The notes: generated by a model from the letters alone, not told the origin. DNA of 64,000 nt from Bacillota bacterium (GCA_023459495.1 JAEWTL010000078.1:1-64000); one strand, 5' to 3'; shown: positions 34,308-43,296, counted from the stretch's first letter. Made by a program: numbers and translations.

Positions 34308-34816
34308 TTACGCTCGTTGCGCCTGCCGTGGCTTACAAACAGGCTTATCTTGAGATGCTCGAATATTGGAAAGCTTCCGGCGAGCCTCTGGAGCCGTGGG
34401 TGCTGCGCGAGGATGCCACGGATTTTGATACGCTGGTTCAGCGCCTTTCCGACCTCGCCTGTCCGGGCTGCGTCAGCGGCCTTGTGCCCAGCTCCACGTA
34501 CTGGATTTATGAAAGCGACAGCGGCAGGATCGTAGGCGCGGTCAACATCCGCCATTGGCTCAACGAGGAGCTGCTGCGTGTATGGGGCCACATCGGCTAT
34601 GGCATCCGTCCGGATGAACGCGGCAACGGATACGCCACACGCGCGCTGGCGCTGGCACTGGACAAGTGTCGTGCGATGCGCATGGACCGCGTGCTGCTCG
34701 GCTGCTGGAAGGACAACGCAGTCTCCGCCCGCGTCATTCAAAAAAATGGCGGCGTGCTGGAAAACGAGATCGCAGAATGTGGCAGGATCGTTCAACGGTA
34801 CTGGATCGCACTTTGA
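34304..34816 (+). CDS. GNAT-family N-acetyltransferase
   Basis: A 170-residue protein. The acetyl-CoA motif GIRPDERGNGYATRAL (about 101-116) and the C-terminal NAVSARVIQKNGGVLE are those of the GNAT fold. Translationally coupled to the GyrI-like gene. The acceptor is unknown; pairing with a drug-binding domain would suit detoxification but is only inferred. Confidence 0.88.
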   Translation: MITLVAPAVAYKQAYLEMLEYWKASGEPLEPWVLREDATDFDTLVQRLSDLACPGCVSGLVPSSTYWIYESDSGRIVGAVNIRHWLNEELLRVWGHIGYGIRPDERGNGYATRALALALDKCRAMRMDRVLLGCWKDNAVSARVIQKNGGVLENEIAECGRIVQRYWIAL

Positions 34817-34965
34817 TAACATTACACTATCTATACCGCTCGATATCCAGATATTAATCCGCTCGCCGCAAAGCGCCCAATAGTCAATCAGCGGGATTAA
34901 AAGATGCAGTGTTTTTAATCCCGGAACTGTATTATAATAGACGCATTAAGCAAAGGGGCGGCTTC

Positions 34966-35895
34966 ATGCGCGAACTCATCGACACCCTGATCAACATCTC
35001 CCTGCCGATCATGATTCTGATCGCGGCAGGCTATGGATTTCAGAAGATATTCAAAACCGACGTCAGAACCTTTATCAAGCTTCAAATGTACTTGCTGGTG
35101 CCGGTCATGGTGTTCATCCGCATGCTGGAGGCAGAGTTGACGTCCGGTCTCGTACTCACCACGGCGGCATTCTCCCTCATGCTGATGGTGGCACTTTATA
35201 TCGTAAGCCGCATCTACAGCGCCGCCATGCGGTTTCCCCGGTCCATGCGCAACGCTACGACCAACCTGATGATGCTCATCAACTCGGGCAATTACGGTTT
35301 TCCGCTGATCGACCTCGAATTTCCGGGCAGCCCGGTAGCCGCCGCATCGCAGCTGCTCATCGTGCTCTCCCAAAACATCGTGTCGTCCACAGTCAGCATC
35401 TATCAAGCCAGCGCGGGGCACGCTTCGCGCAAGCAGGCACTGCTGAGCATCGTTAAAATGCCCGTGCTGTACGCCATGGTATTGGGGTTCATCGTACGCC
35501 TGATTGCCGTACCGGTACCGCCGCTTATCCGTATCCCGCTCGAATACATTAACCAGACATTTGTCGGTATCGCGCTGATCGCCTTGGGAGTGCAGCTCGC
35601 GGATGTTAAGCTGACTAATGGACTCAGCCGCGTAATGATCACCAGCATCGTCAAGATCCTCATCACTCCGGCAATCGCCTTTGGTATCGTGCTGATCCTG
35701 GGCCTCGACGGGCTGCTGGCGCAGGCGCTCATCATCGGCATCTCCACCCCCACTGCGCTCACCGCGGCCATGATCGCATACGAGTTTAATAACGAGCCTG
35801 CCTATACCTCACAGGTCGTGGTCGTCACCACCGTGCTCTGCACGTTTTCGCTGCCCGCAGTCATCTGGTTTGTGCAACAGTATTTCCCCATATGA
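34966..35895 (+). CDS. AEC-family (auxin efflux carrier-like) transporter
   Basis: A 309-residue membrane protein with about ten hydrophobic segments in two repeats, as in AEC/BART-superfamily permeases. Typical are NLMMLINSGNYGFPLIDLEF and FVGIALIALGVQLAD in the helix-crossover regions. Substrates in the family are malate and other organic acids, not defined here. The start is at 34966 for AAAGGGG upstream. Followed by the pentapeptide-repeat gene after 10 nt. Confidence 0.85.
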   Translation: MRELIDTLINISLPIMILIAAGYGFQKIFKTDVRTFIKLQMYLLVPVMVFIRMLEAELTSGLVLTTAAFSLMLMVALYIVSRIYSAAMRFPRSMRNATTNLMMLINSGNYGFPLIDLEFPGSPVAAASQLLIVLSQNIVSSTVSIYQASAGHASRKQALLSIVKMPVLYAMVLGFIVRLIAVPVPPLIRIPLEYINQTFVGIALIALGVQLADVKLTNGLSRVMITSIVKILITPAIAFGIVLILGLDGLLAQALIIGISTPTALTAAMIAYEFNNEPAYTSQVVVVTTVLCTFSLPAVIWFVQQYFPI

Positions 35896-35905
35896 GAGGC
35901 AACGT

Positions 35906-36508
35906 ATGTTAACGCAAGCCCTGCGTGAAGCCAAACAAACCGAAACGCCCTTGAAGGCCGCAGTTTTCCGGGACGAGACCGCTGCTGAGATGGACATTTC
36001 CAAAACGGATTTTGATTCTGTGCAGTTTACCGGATGCCGGTTCGAGTCCTGCGACTTCTCGGGCGCCAACTTCTACACCGTTCTGTTCGAGAACTGTGAT
36101 TTTTCCAACTGCAATTTTTCCGGCAGCTACTGGAAGAGCGGGCTCATCCGCTCCTGCAAAGGCGCGGGAAGCAGCTTCGGGCAGGCCTATTTTAAGGAGA
36201 CCCGCATGGAGGGCAGCAGCCTGCCGTATGCCAACTTTGTAAATACCACATGGGTTGGCTGCGCCTTGACCGACTGTAATTTTCGGGAAGCCTTTTGGTC
36301 TGAGGTGAAGCCGGGCAAGCTGAAACTCAGCCACATAGATTTCACCCGCGCGGATTTCTATAAAACTCCGCTTAAGGGCATCGACCTGTCCGACTGTACC
36401 ATCGAAGGCATCCTGTTCTCCGAAACGTACGCCGAGCTGCGCGGAGTAAAGATGAATATGTTTCAGGCTGCCTGCATCGCGCAGATACTGGGAATCGAAA
36501 TTAAGTAG
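35906..36508 (+). CDS. pentapeptide-repeat protein
   Basis: A 200-residue protein. From about residue 30 to 180 it is built of A(D/N)LxX-type repeats in degenerate form (FDSVQFTGCRFESCDFSG and following), which predict a right-handed quadrilateral beta-helix. Cys and Phe are frequent at the inward positions. The start MLTQALR has GAGAGG upstream; the frame extends upstream into the AEC gene. Function unknown; the family includes DNA-gyrase-mimicking and scaffold proteins. Confidence 0.85.
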   Translation: MLTQALREAKQTETPLKAAVFRDETAAEMDISKTDFDSVQFTGCRFESCDFSGANFYTVLFENCDFSNCNFSGSYWKSGLIRSCKGAGSSFGQAYFKETRMEGSSLPYANFVNTTWVGCALTDCNFREAFWSEVKPGKLKLSHIDFTRADFYKTPLKGIDLSDCTIEGILFSETYAELRGVKMNMFQAACIAQILGIEIK

Positions 36509-36648
36509 CCTTCGGAGATCCGAGCCCTGATACCCTTTTTTTCTTTTTTGAATTCCATATTTTCAGGTTTCATTTACTTAATATGGGTTATATATAGCGT
36601 GTATTTTCTTTATTTCTGCATTTTGATTTTTAACAAAAGGGGTACAGC

Positions 36649-38496
36649 ATGTGTTTTCATTCCCGCAATAAGCGCCGCAAAGGAAAGATATCTGAACATA
36701 TCATGTTTGAAGCCATCATGCAGCACTCGATGGATTCCATTTATTTTAAGGATCTGAACTCACGGTTCATTTACAATAATAAATACAGGGCTGAAAAGCA
36801 CGGCATTGAGAAGTCCGCGATGATCGGCAAAACCGATTTCGACCTGTTTTATCAGCGCAACGCGGAAGAAAGCCTTGATATAGAGCAGGAGATTGCTAAA
36901 ACAGGACGTCCGGTAATCGGCAAAATCGAAAAGCTCTCCCATCTCAACGGCAAGACGACATGGTCATCCGCCTCCAAATACCCGCTTTACAACCGGCGGG
37001 GCCGCGTCATCGGCACATGGGGCATCAGCCGGGACATTACGGAATACGAAATGGCCAAGGAAGCGCTGCGCCTGAGCGAGGCCAAGCACAAGGCCATGAT
37101 CGCCAACATCACAGACGTCATCGCCGTCATCAGCCGCAGCGGGCCGGTCACTTATATCAGCCCCAATATCAACACCCTGTTCGGCTGGACGCCCGAGGAG
37201 ATTACGGGCAGCAGCCTGAGCAAGCTGATCATCCCGCTCGACCCCGAGGCCAATCTGGATGAGCTGATTACGCCGACACTCAGCAACAGCGTACGCCTGA
37301 CGGAATGCCTGTGCCGCCGTAAGGACGGAACCCACCGCACAGTACGCCTGACCGCAGTGAACCTGACGGACAATCCGGATATCGGCGGCATCCTGATCAA
37401 CTTCCACGATATCACCGAAAGCAAGCAGCGCGAGAACGAAATCCTGTACCTGAGCTACCACGACGCGCTGACGGGCCTGTATAACCGCGCCTTCTTTGAC
37501 GAGGAGAAGAAGTGCCTCGACATGAGCTGCTACCTGCCGCTGTCGATTATCATGGGCGACGTCAACGACTTGAAGGTTGCAAACGACACCTTCGGCCACA
37601 ACGAGGGTGACAAGCTGCTGGTTGCCATATCCCAAACCATCAAGACCGCGTGCCGTAAAAACGATATCGCCGCGCGCACCGGCGGAGACGAATTCTGCGT
37701 CCTGCTGCCGTGCACACCTGCCGCGGCGGCACAGGCCATTTGCGAGCGCATTCAAAAGGCGTGCAGGGAGTACGACGGTACGCCATGGGGCAGGCTCGCC
37801 GTACAGCCAGGCATCGCGCTCGGCTGCGCCACCAAAACGAGTATGGACCAACCGATCGACCGAATTCAGAAGAAAGCGGAGGACGGTATGTATCAGAGCA
37901 AGATCCTCGCCCGCAACAGCGCACACGGCGCTATGATCTCCTCCATCAAAACGGCCATGAGCGATAAAAGCCAGGAAACCGCTGACCATTCGGACCGGAT
38001 GCTCGCGTTTTCACGGGCACTCGGCCGGGAGCTTTGTTTCAGCGAACAGCAGCTTACGGACCTCGACCTTTTGTCCATGCTGCACGATATCGGCAAGATC
38101 TGCATCCGCAGCGATATCCTCTCCAAGCCCGGCGTGCTGAGCGACGAGGACTGGGAGGAGATACGGCGGCATCCCGAGGAAGGCTGCCGGATTGCCCAAG
38201 CGGCACTGGAGCTTACGCGCGTGGCGGAGTATATCCGCTGCCACCACGAGCGCTGGGATGGCACAGGCTATCCCGCTGGCCTTTCCGGAGAGGAAATCCC
38301 GCTGCATTCGCGCATCATCGCGGTAGTGGACGCCTACGACGCCATGACTCACAACCGCCCTTACCGCAAGGCTCTCGCTCCCGAGGTAGCGGTCCACGAG
38401 CTCGTATCCAACGCGGGAACCCAGTTTGATCCCGTCATCGCGCGGGTATTTGTGGAAAAGGTACTCGGCAAGCCGTGGCAAGAGTACGTACAATAA
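36649..38496 (+). CDS. PAS-PAS-GGDEF-HD-GYP cyclic di-GMP signalling protein
   Basis: A 615-residue cytoplasmic protein. Two PAS domains (about 15-140 and 150-260) precede a GGDEF domain with ARTGGDEFCVLL and an intact RxxD product-inhibition site (RKND). A C-terminal HD-GYP domain has MLHDIGKICIRSDIL and CHHERWDGTGYPAGLSG. It carries intact signatures both for making and for degrading cyclic di-GMP, so the net activity is probably set by the PAS domains. AAGGGG lies 8 nt before the ATG. Confidence 0.92.
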   Translation: MCFHSRNKRRKGKISEHIMFEAIMQHSMDSIYFKDLNSRFIYNNKYRAEKHGIEKSAMIGKTDFDLFYQRNAEESLDIEQEIAKTGRPVIGKIEKLSHLNGKTTWSSASKYPLYNRRGRVIGTWGISRDITEYEMAKEALRLSEAKHKAMIANITDVIAVISRSGPVTYISPNINTLFGWTPEEITGSSLSKLIIPLDPEANLDELITPTLSNSVRLTECLCRRKDGTHRTVRLTAVNLTDNPDIGGILINFHDITESKQRENEILYLSYHDALTGLYNRAFFDEEKKCLDMSCYLPLSIIMGDVNDLKVANDTFGHNEGDKLLVAISQTIKTACRKNDIAARTGGDEFCVLLPCTPAAAAQAICERIQKACREYDGTPWGRLAVQPGIALGCATKTSMDQPIDRIQKKAEDGMYQSKILARNSAHGAMISSIKTAMSDKSQETADHSDRMLAFSRALGRELCFSEQQLTDLDLLSMLHDIGKICIRSDILSKPGVLSDEDWEEIRRHPEEGCRIAQAALELTRVAEYIRCHHERWDGTGYPAGLSGEEIPLHSRIIAVVDAYDAMTHNRPYRKALAPEVAVHELVSNAGTQFDPVIARVFVEKVLGKPWQEYVQ

Positions 38497-38512
38497 CCGG
38501 CAAATACAAAAA

Positions 38513-38741
38513 GACGCCCTAGAGGCGTCACAGGTTGCTGACAAAGGTATTTCTTGGAGGCTCCACCTCCAAACCACCGCTTAAGGGATGCATCCCTTAT
38601 GAATCCCATTAGGGAAATGCCTTTAAGAAAGGCATTTCCCATGAGTCTTTTCCTTCTTTTCTTCAAGAAAAGAAGCGGGAGCGCGAGGGCAGCGCCCTCG
38701 TAAAGAGGTTTGTCATTAATCTGAGACGCCCTGGAGGCGTC
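38513..38741 (+). mobile_element. hairpin-rich MITE-like element flanked by duplicated hairpins
   Basis: Two near-identical 17-nt hairpins, GACGCCCTAGAGGCGTC (38513-38529) and GACGCCCTGGAGGCGTC (38725-38741), flank a 195-nt segment. Its ends carry TGACAAA (38539) and TTTGTCA (38709). Inside are consecutive perfect hairpins: GGAGG/CCTCC, AAGGGATGCATCCCTT, a 13-bp GGGAAATGCCTTT stem, CTTTTCTT/AAGAAAAG and CGAGGGC/GCCCTCG. The left hairpin keeps the A-run and the right one the T-run of what looks like one original bidirectional terminator. Confidence 0.6.
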
Positions 38742-38767
38742 CTTTTTTGTGTCGTTCCCGCCGCGCC

Positions 38768-39241
38768 TTACTGCGGCACCGTGTACATGCCATGCGCGGC
38801 CATGTAGTTGAATATCCGCTGGCCGTGCTCCTGCTCTTCCTTCTGGATGTGGTTCAAAATCTGGCGCACATTCGCGTCGCGGAATTCGAATATCGCCGTG
38901 TTGTACGTGGAAGATACATGCTTCTCGGTGGAGAGCTGGTCCTCGCACAGCGTCGAGTCTCCCTGGCTCCCCAGCGCCGCGGGCATGCCTGCTCCCTGCG
39001 GCTGCGCCTGTTGCTGCTGCCCCTGTTGCTGGCCTCCGCCCATGGCGGGAAGCTGCCCCGCAAGCAGTTGGTTGATGCTGTCCAAATGAGTCTGCTCCTG
39101 CTGCGCAAGCTGAGTCATGAGCTGCTTTAATTCCGGATCCTGCGCCTGATTGGCATAGCTGTTGTACTTTTTGATGCACAGCTCCTCGGCCTTTTTGGCA
39201 TCCTGCAGCAGTGACGTTTCCTTCTGGTTAAAACTGATCAT
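38768..39241 (-). CDS. CotF-type spore coat protein
   Basis: A 157-residue protein. The helical ferritin-like Coat_F domain is split by a Gly/Gln-rich loop (GGGQQQGQQQQAQPQGAG, about 64-82). Helices include LLQDAKKAEELCIKKYNSYANQA and DVRQIL-like ANVRQILNHIQKEEQEHG. The start MISFNQKE has GGGGAGG 6 nt upstream. It indicates that the host makes, or descends from makers of, endospores. Confidence 0.85.
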   Translation of the reverse strand: MISFNQKETSLLQDAKKAEELCIKKYNSYANQAQDPELKQLMTQLAQQEQTHLDSINQLLAGQLPAMGGGQQQGQQQQAQPQGAGMPAALGSQGDSTLCEDQLSTEKHVSSTYNTAIFEFRDANVRQILNHIQKEEQEHGQRIFNYMAAHGMYTVPQ

Positions 39242-39353
39242 ATCGTTACCTCCCCTGTTTTCCCTATCTTTTGCAGGGAGGATCAAATTATGCGGCTACG
39301 ATACCTCTTTTCGCTGCTTTTTCATAGTTTAGACAGTCCCGGCACCAAATCTG

Positions 39354-39920
39354 TTAAATTACCGTGTCACCGTTTTTTCTTCCTGCCGCAAGCGTCCGGG
39401 CAGCCTCAAACGCTGCCTTCCTCTTATAATCATTGTTCCAGCGGTTCACCCCGATGAGGTCGTATACGACAGCACCGGTATGAATACAAAAGTTCTCCAG
39501 CTCCGCGAGGCATTTGACAATGCCATTCCCCGTACCGCCCGCTGAAACCGCCAGCAATACCTGCTTGCCCGAAAGCCTTCCGGCGTCTCCAAAGTTACAG
39601 CGGCGGAAGCGGTCCATGAAGCTTTTTAACGCTTCCGATACCTCCCACCAATATACCGGGGTGACGATTGCGACAGCATCCGCTTGTGCGATTTTTTCGC
39701 TGACGTCGTCAAAACCGTCGCCGCCATAGATACAGGTATGATTCTCCCGGCACGATCCCCAACCGTCGCCGCAGACCACGCACCTTAAGATATCCGTATC
39801 ACACAGCCGGACAGTTTCCACCTTCGCGCCGCCCGCCTGCGCGCCTTCATCAACCGCCTGGACGAGCGATTGGCAAAGGCCATCCTTCTTTGGAGTTCCT
39901 GATAATAAAAGGATTTTCAT
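39354..39920 (-). CDS. flavodoxin-fold NAD(P)H-dependent oxidoreductase
   Basis: A 188-residue protein. It begins MKILLLSGTPKKDGLCQSLVQAV (FMN phosphate loop) and has TPVYWWEVSEALKSFMDRF in the flavin-binding region. The cysteine cluster CVVCGDGWGSCRENHTC (C-x2-C-x6-C-x5-C) resembles iron-sulfur flavoproteins, though the spacing is not standard. Monocistronic; GGGGAG precedes the ATG at 39920. Electron partners unknown. Confidence 0.8.
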   Translation of the reverse strand: MKILLLSGTPKKDGLCQSLVQAVDEGAQAGGAKVETVRLCDTDILRCVVCGDGWGSCRENHTCIYGGDGFDDVSEKIAQADAVAIVTPVYWWEVSEALKSFMDRFRRCNFGDAGRLSGKQVLLAVSAGGTGNGIVKCLAELENFCIHTGAVVYDLIGVNRWNNDYKRKAAFEAARTLAAGRKNGDTVI

Positions 39921-40207
39921 TTCAATCTCCCCTTCATCTGGTTTTATTTTTTGTAAATACTTATGATAGAATACAGATATCAAATCAGCAGCCTCAGAAG
40001 ATAGTCATAGGAGTGCTTAGAATTCTCCCTGGAAAAGTAACGGCGCAGTCCCGGGACCAGCTTGAAATGCGGTTGACAGTTTTCAGAATAACTCGTATGC
40101 CAGATAATATGGTTCATCATAGCAGAACAGCGCGAAAGATGCAAATGATGGGATGGGCGCCTATTTCTAATGGAGATTGCCTCCTCCCCATCCTCAATAA
40201 TTCCCTA

Positions 40208-40261
40208 TTGACAAACCGAAGTACTCCATGTAATATAGCTCTATCAGATAGAATTCTATCT
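40208..40261 (+). promoter_or_regulatory. promoter and palindromic operator of the PadR operon
   Basis: TTGACA (40208), a 17-nt spacer and TAATAT (40231). The perfect palindrome AGATAGAATTCTATCT (40246-40261) covers the expected transcript start. A second imperfect inverted repeat, CATAGTGC...GCGCTATG, follows. This fits autoregulation by the PadR protein encoded downstream. Confidence 0.7.
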
Positions 40262-40319
40262 CATAGTGCACTGCGCTATGGAATACTGTCTGAAAGAGTA
40301 ATCAGCGAAAGGTGAGTGT

Positions 40320-40655
40320 ATGATCAGCAGCGACATTATACGGGGGCATCTGGACGCCATCATCCTGCGACTGATACTGGAGAAGGACCGCTACGGCTAC
40401 GAGATCAGCAAGGAGATCAGCCGCCGCACGCAGGACCGGTTCGCCATCAAGGAGGCCACGCTTTACGCGGTGTTCCAGCGGCTCGAGAAAAAAGAGCTCA
40501 TCAGCTCGTACGAGGGCGATGTGTCTCTCGGCGGGCGGCGACGGTACTACAGCATCACGCAGCTTGGGCGCGCGTACTTCCACGAGGAAGTGGAGGACTG
40601 GCGCAAAGCAAAAGAAATCATTGATATTTTTATGGAGTTGGAGGAGCGAAAATGA
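40320..40655 (+). CDS. PadR-family transcriptional repressor
   Basis: A 111-residue winged-helix protein. HLDAIILRLILEKDRYGYEISKEI, the recognition region KEATLYAVFQRLEKKELISSY and the wing GGRRRYYSITQLGRAYF are typical PadR. It overlaps the next gene by ATGA, forming the standard PadR-HAAS membrane-protein pairing seen across Firmicutes. Confidence 0.92.
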   Translation: MISSDIIRGHLDAIILRLILEKDRYGYEISKEISRRTQDRFAIKEATLYAVFQRLEKKELISSYEGDVSLGGRRRYYSITQLGRAYFHEEVEDWRKAKEIIDIFMELEERK

Positions 40656-41059
40656 AGACCATTCAGGAGCATGTGGACGCGCTGTTCCGGGAGATACCCG
40701 ACAGCGAGCGCAAGGAAGCGCTTAAAAAGGAAATTGTCGCAAACCTGCAGGAGAAGGTGGCAGACCTGATGGCGCAGGGCAAGGCCGAGGAGGACGCGAT
40801 CAACCGCGCGATCGTGGAGTTTGGGGACATCAGCGACATCCGCGACGAGCTGCGCACCCAGCAGCAGCTGCCAATGAACCGCAGCAGCGCGGGCTTTCAC
40901 TTAGGGTTCTCCATCGTAGGCAGCCTGCTCATCATCGGGCTGATGCTGTTCATCAACCTGTACATCACGCCCGGCTTTCTGTGGTGCGTATTCCCGATAT
41001 TCGGCGTGATCTGGTGGCCGCTGGCTGCGTTTTTCCGCTGGCTGCGCTTAAGAAAATAA
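40652..41059 (+). CDS. HAAS-domain protein with one two-helix membrane module
   Basis: A 135-residue protein. The first 75 residues are the helical HAAS/permease-prefix domain (MKTIQEHVDALFREIPDSER, ...INRAIVEFGDISDIRDEL). The last 55 residues are a two-helix membrane unit, FSIVGSLLIIGLMLFINLYITPGFLWCVFPIFGVIWWPLAAFF. The unit is the same module that is repeated twelve times in the next protein. HAAS domains accompany PadR regulators. Function is unknown. Confidence 0.8.
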   Translation: MKTIQEHVDALFREIPDSERKEALKKEIVANLQEKVADLMAQGKAEEDAINRAIVEFGDISDIRDELRTQQQLPMNRSSAGFHLGFSIVGSLLIIGLMLFINLYITPGFLWCVFPIFGVIWWPLAAFFRWLRLRK

Positions 41060-41123
41060 CGCCCTGTCTGCGGTCCCTGGCATAAAGCCTCGGGCCGTGT
41101 TTATTCCGAATCGAGGTGGAACA

Positions 41124-42986
41124 ATGAAAAGCTATGCTACTCCCTTTGCGGTTGCGGGGGCCGTGCTGATTGCAGCCCTGCTGGTCGCGACCAATCTCAT
41201 CACCACGCCGGGCGTGCTGTGGTGCATTTCGCCTGCCCTGCTGCTGATGCTGTGGCCTGCGGGCGTGTACCTGTGCCAGAAGAAACGGTACACCGCATTT
41301 GCCGTCATCGGCAGCGTGATCCTCACCATGTCGCTCGCGGCGCTGAACTGGGCCGTCTCACCGCACGTATGGTGGTTCTTCTATGCCGTACCGCTCTTCC
41401 TGTGCTGGCCTGCGGGGATGCTGCTTAAAGGCAACATGCTCAAAATGGTCTATGCGCTGCTGATCGCGGCGTTCATCGCGGTGTACTGTCTGGCGCTCAA
41501 CCTCTGGCTCACGCCACGCTACTTCTGGGCGATCCACGTCATCTTCGCGCTGCTGTGGTGGCCGTTGAGCCTGTATTACTCCGGACGCAAGGCCTTCCGG
41601 TCGTTCTCCGTGGCGGGCAGCCTGCTCATCATCGCGTACCTGATCGCGTGCAACCTGCTGACCACGCCGTACCCGTGGGCGCTGTACGCGTGTTTCCCGG
41701 TCATCTGGTGGCCCCTGGCGATGTTCTCTGGCAAGAAGTTCGGCAGAGTGGGGTTCGCGGTGCTGGGCTACCTCGCCGCGATCGTGTGGTATGGTGCGCT
41801 GAACCTGTGGCTGGCGCCCGGCACGCCGTGGATCATCTTCATCGTGTTCGCGCTGCTCTGGTGGCCCGTATCGGCGATCTTCTACGGTAAGCACCGCCCG
41901 GACCTCTACGCCGTGGTGATGAGCCTCATTACCATCGCGTTCTTCTTCGTCATCAACGCCGTCTACTCGCCCAACGTGTTGTGGGCGTTCTACCCGGCTT
42001 TCGCGCTGCTGTGGTGGCCGGTGCCGCTGCTGTTTGCTCGGAAAAAGGCATGGCGCGGCTTCTCCGTCGTTGCCAGCCTGATGATCATCGGCATCTTAGC
42101 CGCGATCAATGTGCTGACCTCGACCGCCTTCCTGTGGTTCATCATCCCCAGCCTCGGCATCCTTTGGTGGCCGCTCGCGACGGGCTTCAGCGGTAAGCAC
42201 AAGCCCTTCGGCTTTGCGGTGGCAGGCGCGGCGCTGCTCATCGTCACGCTGGCAACGATCAATCTGCTGACCTCGACCGCCTTCCTGTGGTTCATCTTCC
42301 CCAGCCTCGGCATCCTTTGGTGGCCGCTCGCGACGGGCTTCAGCGGTAAGCACAAGCCCTTCGGTTTTGCAATTGCGGGCGCGGCGCTGCTCATCGTCAC
42401 GCTGGCGACGATCAACGTGCTGACCTCGACTGCCTTCCTGTGGTTCATCATCCCCAGCCTCGGTATCCTCTGGTGGCCGCTTGCGGCAGGCTTTATCGGT
42501 AAAGGCAAGCCCTTCGGCTTTGCGGTGGCAGGCGCGGCACTGCTCATCGGCACGCTGCTGGCCATCAACCTGCTCACATCGACAGTCTTCATGTGGTCGG
42601 TCATCCCCAGCATGGGTATCCTCTGGTGGCCGCTCGCGATGGCCTTCAAAGGCAAAAACAAGCCTTTCGGCCTCGCGGTTGCAGGCGCAGCGCTGCTCAT
42701 CGGTACGCTGGCCGCAATCAACCTGATGACCGCTCCCGGCTTCCTGTGGTTTATCTTCCCCAGCCTCGGCATCCTCTGGTGGCCCGTGACAGCCTTCTTC
42801 GGCAAACGCAAAAAACCGCTCGCGTTCTCGGTGGCGGGCAGCCTGCTGGTCATCGCGACAGTGGTCAGCATCAACCTCATCACCTCGCCCGGCTTCCTGT
42901 GGTGCGCTTTCCCAATCTTCGGCATCCTCTGGTGGCCGGCCGGCGTACTCTTCCACAGCGCGCACCGGCGCAGGCTGGCGGGATAA
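41124..42986 (+). CDS. membrane protein of twelve tandem two-helix modules
   Basis: A 620-residue, very hydrophobic protein made of twelve units of about 50 residues. Each unit has a first helix (F-V-G-LLI-NL), a short T/SP turn and a second helix ending in (F/L)(L/I)WWP, then a basic loop such as SGKHKP. That gives about 24 membrane segments and no other domain. Units 7-9 are nearly identical; outer units have diverged. The last unit resembles the single module of the preceding gene. The start MKSYATPF is preceded by GAGGTGG. I do not recognise a named family; the WF..P..G..W pattern recalls 2TM-type domains. Confidence 0.8.
   Translation: MKSYATPFAVAGAVLIAALLVATNLITTPGVLWCISPALLLMLWPAGVYLCQKKRYTAFAVIGSVILTMSLAALNWAVSPHVWWFFYAVPLFLCWPAGMLLKGNMLKMVYALLIAAFIAVYCLALNLWLTPRYFWAIHVIFALLWWPLSLYYSGRKAFRSFSVAGSLLIIAYLIACNLLTTPYPWALYACFPVIWWPLAMFSGKKFGRVGFAVLGYLAAIVWYGALNLWLAPGTPWIIFIVFALLWWPVSAIFYGKHRPDLYAVVMSLITIAFFFVINAVYSPNVLWAFYPAFALLWWPVPLLFARKKAWRGFSVVASLMIIGILAAINVLTSTAFLWFIIPSLGILWWPLATGFSGKHKPFGFAVAGAALLIVTLATINLLTSTAFLWFIFPSLGILWWPLATGFSGKHKPFGFAIAGAALLIVTLATINVLTSTAFLWFIIPSLGILWWPLAAGFIGKGKPFGFAVAGAALLIGTLLAINLLTSTVFMWSVIPSMGILWWPLAMAFKGKNKPFGLAVAGAALLIGTLAAINLMTAPGFLWFIFPSLGILWWPVTAFFGKRKKPLAFSVAGSLLVIATVVSINLITSPGFLWCAFPIFGILWWPAGVLFHSAHRRRLAG
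42114..42572 (+). repeat. 153-bp tandem coding repeats, three near-identical units
   Basis: CTGACCTCGAC starts recur at 42114, 42267 and 42420, an exact 153-bp (51-codon) period. The first two units are nearly identical at DNA level, pointing to recent duplication or gene conversion. Weaker copies extend over the whole gene. Confidence 0.85.
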
Positions 42987-42997
42987 GGTAACGAATG

Positions 42998-43027
42998 CGG
43001 GCGGAGCAATGGCTCCACCCGTTTTTT
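42998..43027 (+). terminator. terminator of the PadR operon
   Basis: CGGGCGGAGC and GGCTCCACCCG form a stem with one bulge around AAT, followed by six T. Confidence 0.8.
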
Positions 43028-43296
43028 ATGTTTTGCAATATCTGCCGTATGCCTGTAGTAGGGTGGACTACTGGTCGTCCGTGTTAACACGTCACAAAAC
43101 ACGCAGGGGCGGAACCACCCAACCCGTCTGCGTCCGCTTCCGCACGCTTTTTGCGTGTTGGATTTTTAAGGGCCGAGAAGATTATAGGCGCTTTTGCATT
43201 ATAGTGGAAAATATCATTTTTATGTAGTATAATATATATGCTTCTTATTGCGAATTGCAATTAAAATATCAAATATTCTTACAACGCAAGGTGAAT
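43028..43296. other. junction region leading into the AT-rich island
   Basis: GC-rich sequence with AACACGC...GCGTGTT inverted segments (43088-43157) changes over a few tens of bases to AT-rich sequence at about 43185. A consensus TATAAT at about 43229 is a likely -10 box for the island genes; a good -35 is not evident. No integrase or direct repeat was recognised. Confidence 0.4.

Noticed and set aside
42114..42572. Regular 153-bp DNA repeats considered as a CRISPR or satellite array
   Set aside because: The period is a whole number of codons, there are no unique spacers, and the translation forms conserved membrane modules.
41990..43102. Minus-strand open frames opposite the repeat membrane protein
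   Set aside because: The apparent protein repeats (Gly-His-Gln-Arg-rich) only mirror the 153-bp coding repeats of the plus strand.
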